Assembly (NCBI GenBank): GCA_018385415.1 | Contig: JAHAZA010000010.1 | Coordinates: 5,802-69,801 of the forward strand | DNA from: Treponema sp. | Lineage (GTDB): Bacteria; Spirochaetota; Spirochaetia; Treponematales; Treponemataceae | Reading direction: 5' to 3' | DNA: 64,000 bases | Shown: positions 60,523 to 64,000 of the stretch, in pieces | Layout: each line of letters starts with the position of its first letter | Position numbering within the stretch: the stretch's first letter is position 1 | Made by a program: the position numbers and the translations under genes | The notes under the pieces: generated by a model | What the model was told of the DNA's origin: nothing | Databases searched by the model: none | Seen by the model: the letters and a program-made list of their open reading frames with translations, nothing else

Positions 60523-61890
60523 ATGATGCGAACTAAAATATTTCTTTTTCTATTCCTATTATTAAAAACATTTCATATGTATCCTCAAATTACAATTAAA
60601 TCATCAGATGAACTTATTGCATTTGCCAGATCCAATTCTCAAGAAATCATATTAAACAACGAATACATGCTGCTCAAATTAAAAACCACTAAAAAGTCAA
60701 TTACGCCATTTCTTCCACAATTCAATCTCAGCTGGCAGGAATATGACAGGATTAACTACAAACAGAATGACATAAGAACAAAAACAATCACCGCTTCAAT
60801 AACACAACTATTATTCGACAATGCTAAAACAAAAACTGAATATTTATATAACAGGCAGACATCTTTTTTAGAATACATGTTATATCAAAAGACAATCAAA
60901 GAATATGAATTGAATCTAATTGAAAAGTATTATAATCATCAGCTGCTCTCCAATACCCTTATTCTTAAAGAACAACTCCTTGAAAACAGCTTAAAAGATC
61001 TAAATGCAATTAAATATAAATTCGAAAATGGATTAATCACAAAATCAGATTTATTAGAATATGAAATATATTGTAATAAGCTTGAAAATGAAATCCTAAA
61101 TTATAAAAATCAGATTCAAATAAACATTTTTGATATTAAAGAAATGCTAAATATACCAGAAGAAACAGATATCTTTATTGAAGAATATTCTGAACACACA
61201 ATTAACGAAACAAATACCTTAAAAGACAAAAAAACTCAGATTATTACAGACATGCTTCGTAATGACATAGAAATACAACAGCTTCAAAATACTCTAAATT
61301 ATGAAAGAAAACTTGCAAAAACTATAAAGCGATTCTATTTCCCTTCTATCTATCTTTCTGGGGGAATATCATTTACGGGAATAAGTTATCCACTAACACA
61401 ACCTGAATACAATTTAAAGTTAATTTTTACCTTTGATTCAGTACCATTCGTAAAACCAAATTTATCAACCAATTCAGGAGTAAATTATAATCAATCAAAG
61501 TCTCTTGAAAACAGTTTATCTGCCAATATCATTCCTGAAATAAATTATTTCGATAACAAAAAAATTGCAGCAATATCACTTAAACAAGCTGAATTAAAAC
61601 TGTCTAATAAAGAGAGAGAAATTTCAAAAAAAGCGATTGAATATATATTTAGTCACGACAATCTTCTATCACAAATAAAAATCAATAAAACAACACAAAC
61701 ATTAATGAAAGAAAAACTGGATATATTAAAGTATGAAGCTGAAAACGGATTAGTTACTTATTCTGAATATATTAAACAAATCATTGATTTCTCAGAAGTT
61801 TCACAAGCTTTAATTCAACAAATAATCCAATTCAATTTGCTTTTAGAAAAAATTAAATATCTAACAGGGGAGTCATCTTTATATGAATAA
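60523..61890 (+). CDS. TolC family outer membrane factor
   Basis: A 455-residue outer membrane efflux channel. A signal peptide (about 1-20) is followed by two halves of long amphipathic helices, typical of OEP repeats (ELNLIEKYYNHQLLSNTLIL, SQALIQQIIQFNLLLEKIK), with strands between (YFPSIYLSGGISFTG, NSLSANIIPEINYFDNKKIAA). It connects to the HlyD-type adaptor encoded next. The ribosome site is weak; translation may follow from the gene before. Overlaps the next gene by 8 bases. Confidence 0.85.
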   Translation: MMRTKIFLFLFLLLKTFHMYPQITIKSSDELIAFARSNSQEIILNNEYMLLKLKTTKKSITPFLPQFNLSWQEYDRINYKQNDIRTKTITASITQLLFDNAKTKTEYLYNRQTSFLEYMLYQKTIKEYELNLIEKYYNHQLLSNTLILKEQLLENSLKDLNAIKYKFENGLITKSDLLEYEIYCNKLENEILNYKNQIQINIFDIKEMLNIPEETDIFIEEYSEHTINETNTLKDKKTQIITDMLRNDIEIQQLQNTLNYERKLAKTIKRFYFPSIYLSGGISFTGISYPLTQPEYNLKLIFTFDSVPFVKPNLSTNSGVNYNQSKSLENSLSANIIPEINYFDNKKIAAISLKQAELKLSNKEREISKKAIEYIFSHDNLLSQIKINKTTQTLMKEKLDILKYEAENGLVTYSEYIKQIIDFSEVSQALIQQIIQFNLLLEKIKYLTGESSLYE

Positions 61891-63235
61891 AAAAATCATA
61901 ATTATTTCATTTATTATTATTTTAGCATTTATCACAGGAATTATTTTACTAAATAAAATGACAAAGAAAAAAGAAATTCCTGAATCAAATATAAGAGTAT
62001 CCGTATTAAAACCTGAGTATAAAACAATATCTCCAACAATTGAATCTTTTGGAACTGTTCAATATAAAACAAAAACAGATATTACTTGTTTACAGGACGG
62101 ACAGGTTATCAACAAATTGGTATCCGAAGGTGAACTTGTAAAAAAAGGTCAAATTTTATATGTATTAAAAAATACAGAACTTGAAATTCAACATTCCCAA
62201 TATATAAATGAATTAAACTCCAGCAAAGCAAATATTGACTTATATCTTGCAAAACTTGAAGAACACAAACGAATAGTACAATCTGCACTCCTCAACATTA
62301 AAAACAAGGAGTTAGAACTTTCTGAAATTGAAAAACAGATAAAAATACAAAAAGATCAATTAGAAAAAACAAAAGCATTAAATAGTCTTGGAGGAATTTC
62401 GGATCAAGCTGTAACAGATTTCGAAAATCAAATTGCTTCACTAGAAACCTCTAAAGAAATTCTAACTCATCAGCTTTCTATGGCAAAATTAGGTTACACT
62501 AAAGAAGATTTAATTGCCAATAATATAGAACCATCATCAAATCCTTCAGAACTCCAAAATCAAATTCTTGAATTAAATCTTCGCCCCTCCAAGGCTGATC
62601 TAACTGTAGCAAAAACTAATTATGAAAATGCAAAAAAGAATGTTGAACTAATAGAAAAAATTATTTCAGATTTAACTATTAGAAGTCCAATAAACGGAAT
62701 CGTAGGCATTACATATTTTGAAAATGGTGAATATATTTCAAAAAATGAAAAAATTATTACAGTAATGGACATTTCAACCTGCATTGCTTCTATCAAACTT
62801 CAGGAATCACAAATAAATTCAGTTTCAAACGGAATGAATACAACTATATCCATTCCGTCTATCGAAAAAAAATTCGAAACCACAATTTCAGAGATTTCAC
62901 CATTTACAGATCCTGCAACCGGAACATTTTTCGTTAAAGCAGATTTTGAAAATCCCGATTTATCAATCAGACCTGGAATGTTTGTAAAATGTTTAATAAC
63001 TTCAGATTTACTTCAAACATATATCGAAATTCCTGAATCAGCTTTACTAAATACTCAACAAAATACAGCAGATTGCTTTTGCGTACAAGATAATATTGCA
63101 ATAAAACATTCTGTAAAAATCAATTTCATAAAAGATGGGAAAGCATATATCGAAGAAGGAATCAAACCAGAGGACAAAGTAATCAATTTCCCTTCACCAA
63201 AAATCCAGGAAGGAACACATGTTAAAATTATTTAA
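61883..63235 (+). CDS. RND/ABC efflux periplasmic adaptor (HlyD/MFP family)
   Basis: A 450-residue membrane fusion protein. An N-terminal membrane segment (about 4-24) is followed by a lipoyl half (QDGQVINKLVSEGELVKKGQILYVLKN), a coiled-coil hairpin (about 95-265), the second lipoyl half (LTIRSPINGIVGITYFENGEY) and beta-barrel/membrane-proximal domains (SIRPGMFVKC). The hairpin is long, as in adaptors that reach TolC. The inner membrane pump is not in the window. The ATG follows GGGGAG. Confidence 0.9.
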   Translation: MNKKIIIISFIIILAFITGIILLNKMTKKKEIPESNIRVSVLKPEYKTISPTIESFGTVQYKTKTDITCLQDGQVINKLVSEGELVKKGQILYVLKNTELEIQHSQYINELNSSKANIDLYLAKLEEHKRIVQSALLNIKNKELELSEIEKQIKIQKDQLEKTKALNSLGGISDQAVTDFENQIASLETSKEILTHQLSMAKLGYTKEDLIANNIEPSSNPSELQNQILELNLRPSKADLTVAKTNYENAKKNVELIEKIISDLTIRSPINGIVGITYFENGEYISKNEKIITVMDISTCIASIKLQESQINSVSNGMNTTISIPSIEKKFETTISEISPFTDPATGTFFVKADFENPDLSIRPGMFVKCLITSDLLQTYIEIPESALLNTQQNTADCFCVQDNIAIKHSVKINFIKDGKAYIEEGIKPEDKVINFPSPKIQEGTHVKII

Positions 63236-64000
63236 TATTATTTTTTTCTCACTCTGTTTCACATCTTGCTTATTTTCATTTCAGAACATTGAAATTTATT
63301 CAAATATCACTCCTGTCTTTAATGATGAAACAATTATTGTAACAACCAATATCCCTCTTGGTACAAATTCCCTATCACAGCTAATTTCTATCAGAGAAGA
63401 GGAATTATTGATTGACTGTCAGATTCAGCAAGAAAACAACAAGGTAATTATAACTCCAACTGATGGTTGGAAAACAGGGAAAAACTATCGTTTCCAATTT
63501 ACAGGATTAGTTAAAACTATTGACGGTAGATTTTATAACATTAATTTCAGTAAGTATTTTGTTTATAAAGATGGCACAACATTTTTTACTATGGAAAACA
63601 TATTGCTTCCAAATACAGTTGAAGGCTCCATTATTATAGAATTTAATAAACCTATTGACTTATTTTCCTTCGAGAAAAATTTTTCAATATCTCCATTTAT
63701 TGAAACAAACAAACAACTTTCTGAGGATAAAAAGACAATTACCATTGTCCCAGTAAAACAATGGAATTACAACACTGTTTACTGCTGCAAACTTAAAGAA
63801 TTAAAATCAGCCGATAATTATTTTCTAATCAGCAATATAAATAATCTGTTTTCAATACCTGACTGTACAATTCCTGAGTTACTTGAAATACAAAAATGCA
63901 AAATTAATAATCTTCATTCCAAAGATTTTCAATTTTTTCCAATTAATTTTACTGAACACATATTAAATAATATCTTACCAGAAGACGCCTTAGCTTTTAC
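63219..64000 (+). CDS. Ig-like lipoprotein of the efflux operon, 3' part missing
   Basis: The first 260 codons of a gene running off the right edge. The N-terminus is a lipoprotein signal (IIFFSLCFTSCLFSF). The rest is beta-rich, with repeats of about 85-90 residues resembling SbsA-type Big_5 Ig-like domains (NITPVFNDETIIVTTNIPLG; NTVEGSIIIEFNKPIDL; ITIVPVKQWNYNTVY). It overlaps the adaptor gene by 17 bases, so it belongs to the same operon. It may strengthen or shield the exporter in the periplasm. Confidence 0.72.
   Translation, partial: MLKLFNIIFFSLCFTSCLFSFQNIEIYSNITPVFNDETIIVTTNIPLGTNSLSQLISIREEELLIDCQIQQENNKVIITPTDGWKTGKNYRFQFTGLVKTIDGRFYNINFSKYFVYKDGTTFFTMENILLPNTVEGSIIIEFNKPIDLFSFEKNFSISPFIETNKQLSEDKKTITIVPVKQWNYNTVYCCKLKELKSADNYFLISNINNLFSIPDCTIPELLEIQKCKINNLHSKDFQFFPINFTEHILNNILPEDALAF

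Overview
This 64 kb window is a stretch of chromosome from an AT-rich spirochete, most likely a gut or rumen Treponema. The evidence is gene content and style, since no 16S gene is present. It has many lipoproteins with loose spirochete lipoboxes (FTSC, ITGC, ISSC), AddAB-type recombination, a cluster resembling fragments of flagellar export proteins, a TroA-type metal ABC transporter and a cellobiose phosphorylase that suits life on plant beta-glucan breakdown products. There is no rRNA, CRISPR array, prophage or transposase. The only mobile-looking DNA is an 87-bp palindromic element in a duplicated pgi 3' end.

Layout, left to right. 0-13 kb: a truncated binding protein, addA, addB and a secreted papain-like protein (minus strand); mutS2 (plus); a metal ABC transporter whose ATPase carries a DUF1893 domain (minus); argR. 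13-18 kb: pgi with its duplicated tail, tatD and an M18 aminopeptidase. 18-21.5 kb: a membrane-protein cluster with a tail-anchored protein bearing a histone-H1-like Lys/Ala arm, two zinc-ribbon TM2 proteins, a 49-residue membrane peptide, an Lgt-like paralogue and a DUF4190-like protein, followed by tRNA-Leu(UAA). 21.6-27 kb (minus): a FliK-like/FlhB-like/yraN/FlgM-like operon and rpsP-khpA-rimM-trmD-rplS. 27-36 kb: methyltransferase, ybaK, a ROK regulator, a diguanylate cyclase overlapping pgeF, and a PadR/HAAS/PspC/ATP-grasp operon. 36-44.9 kb: SulP transporter, 2-hydroxyacid dehydrogenase, secreted protein, cellobiose phosphorylase, then CYTH, DUF975 and SppA genes. 45-52.8 kb: HTH-receiver protein, recX, rpsI-rplM, azlCD, a GGDEF-EAL protein, an OmpA-like protein and an EEP-family lipoprotein. 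52.8-59 kb: the operon panB-panC-coaC-coaB-coaX-panD, ychF and mraY. 59.4-64 kb: an efflux operon of two lipoproteins, TolC, a HlyD-type adaptor and a truncated Ig-like lipoprotein.

The most striking regulatory feature is a repeated arrangement in which a sigma70-type promoter (-35, 17-18 bp spacer, -10) lies only 6-8 bases before the start codon with no Shine-Dalgarno site. This predicts leaderless mRNAs for at least six genes: the truncated binding protein, the FliK-like gene, the ROK regulator, the dehydrogenase, the CYTH protein and the GGDEF-EAL protein. Most other genes have ordinary GGAG-type sites.

The best candidates for something undescribed are the membrane-tethered histone-like protein with its TM2 partners, the PadR/HAAS/PspC/ATP-grasp operon, the DUF1893-ABC fusion and the 87-bp element. 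All functional calls rest on recognising families and motifs by eye; no database search was run.
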